The translations under genes were made by a program, and so were the position numbers. Positions 63,067 to 64,000 of a stretch of DNA of 64,000 nt are shown one piece after another; positions within the stretch are counted from its first letter, which is position 1; each line of letters starts with the position of its first letter. The notes below the pieces were generated by a model that had not been told where the DNA came from, searched no databases, and saw only the letters and a list, made by a program, of their open reading frames with translations. This stretch comes from Thunnus maccoyii (taxonomy: Eukaryota; Chordata; Actinopteri; Scombriformes; Scombridae). The stretch lies in NCBI RefSeq assembly GCF_910596095.1, contig NC_056544.1:7766655-7830654 (forward strand), written 5' to 3'.

Positions 63067-63480
63067 AAATTAGGACTTGATTAAAGACACAGCTCATGGG
63101 GGGTCCATAGAACAATAAAATACAAAGAAGAAAAATAAATAAATACACAATGTATGATATTAATAATCATAATCATAATAATAATAATAATAAACGTTAA
63201 TGTATAATAAATAAATTTAATGTACTGCATCTGTTCACATTTTTATACTTTCTTGGAGATTTAAAATAAAGAGAGAAATAAAGAGGTTAGCTATTATCAC
63301 AACGTTGTTACATAAATATTCAAATTCTTGCATGAAAAAAACAAAGTTGTTCTTGAGATTCTATGTATTTGTCACAAAATGTACATTCATTACATTCTAA
63401 TTTCTCAAAAACTCATTTATCGGGTGTATATATCATTAATAACAAAAATGTGTTACTAGGTTGATGTGCATCTTGGGAAG
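62001..63480. other. Intergenic spacer with TATC microsatellite
   Basis: No gene is seen. A (TATC)n tetranucleotide tract occupies 63001-63066, and AAT-rich repeats occur at 63126-63220. Confidence 0.6.
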
Positions 63481-63655
63481 TGTTGTTTTTTACCGAAGGA
63501 AGCGTTCTGATTGGCCACCGCGTGACCTTTCACTTGTCACGTGGTTTAAAAACTTTAGGAGGATGGCGCGGAAAGTTGCCACACCAGCACAGTGTATAGC
63601 TCTCAGTTTATGATACTTTGTTTATGTTCTCCTGGAGCGATATTGACCCTATCAG
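63481..63655 (+). promoter_or_regulatory. Promoter and non-coding first exon of a gene running off the window
   Basis: Within 70 bp lie an inverted CCAAT box (tgattgg, 63508-63514), a palindromic E-box (CACGTG, 63538-63543) and an E2F-like site (ggcgcggaaa, 63565-63574). A strong donor, ctatcag|gtaagt, follows 63655. The ATG at 63563 gives only 16 codons before a stop, so this exon is mostly untranslated. The motif set would suit a housekeeping or cell-cycle gene, but its identity cannot be read here. Confidence 0.55.
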
Positions 63656-64000
63656 GTAAGTTACGACTGTTCAGAAACATTATTGAACTTTTCCGTTTTT
63701 CTTATTTTACATTCAGCGTGCAGCAGCCGCACATTGCAGCTGAGAGTCTGTCACTCCTACAGCAGGCTGTAACGTCACATTGTCAGCTAACGTTAATGCA
63801 AGTTTAACAACGTTACCATGACTGAATTAAAAACCTTCATTGTCAGTTAATCATTCAGCATTGAGAGCCTTAGTGCACGTCTGTATCATGGATATATATA
63901 TATATATACCTCCATGGTCTGTATGTTTGGTGCTTGTAAAGTCCTGCTAGCTGGTTTCTGTCACACTGTGTTACTTTAATGTCCCTTTAGACATGAGTGT
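63656..64000 (+). other. Presumed first intron of the downstream gene
   Basis: Begins with gtaagttacg and holds a short (TA)n tract near 63894-63907. No acceptor with a following coding exon is visible before the window ends. Confidence 0.4.

Noticed and set aside
63563-63613. Start codon of the right-edge gene
   Set aside because: The frame stops after 16 codons within the same exon, so at most it is an upstream open frame.

Overview
The window is vertebrate nuclear DNA, most likely from a teleost of the percomorph type. The evidence is split genes with GT-AG introns, two type VI collagen genes that can be read exon by exon, abundant CA/GT microsatellites, and interspersed repeats that look like families common in percomorph genomes. 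All genes found lie on the + strand. No prokaryotic features, CRISPR arrays, rRNA genes or intact tRNA genes were seen.

Layout: (1) about 317-4116, a C2H2 zinc-finger gene with an N-terminal domain resembling the shelterin protein TIN2 (TINF2) and 18 fingers, twelve of which form a tandem duplication of a six-finger module. (2) 7452-33224, a complete col6a1 gene, with 35 coding exons and a predicted 1011-aa product. (3) 33225-41370, an 8-kb spacer filled with repeats, including a 1.67-kb element with long nested inverted repeats. (4) About 41371-56229, col6a2, with a non-coding first exon, 31 coding exons and a predicted 1013-aa main product. An alternative terminal exon at 53476-53762 gives a shorter isoform of 906 aa. 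(5) 58602-61939, a nine-exon gene for a PLP- and zinc-dependent D-serine dehydratase-like enzyme of 370 aa. (6) At 63481-63655, a promoter and non-coding first exon of a gene that runs off the right edge.

col6a1 and col6a2 encode the alpha1 and alpha2 chains, which join an alpha3-type chain (not in this window) to form the collagen VI heterotrimer of the pericellular matrix. Their head-to-tail pairing is also found in mammals. Both reading frames close exactly over all splice junctions, and both have a cysteine at helix position 89, which is strong internal support for the models. The zinc-finger gene and the dehydratase gene have no evident functional link to collagen VI.

Introns and spacers hold a 5'-truncated dead L1-like LINE, a second LINE fragment, several copies of a palindromic (fold-back) MITE-like family, tRNA-derived SINE fragments and long simple repeats. 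Points most worth a second look are the TIN2-like/zinc-finger fusion and its duplicated finger block, the conserved alternative col6a2 terminus, the last col6a2 intron made mostly of a fold-back element, an extra cysteine in each collagen helix, and the hairpin just upstream of col6a1.
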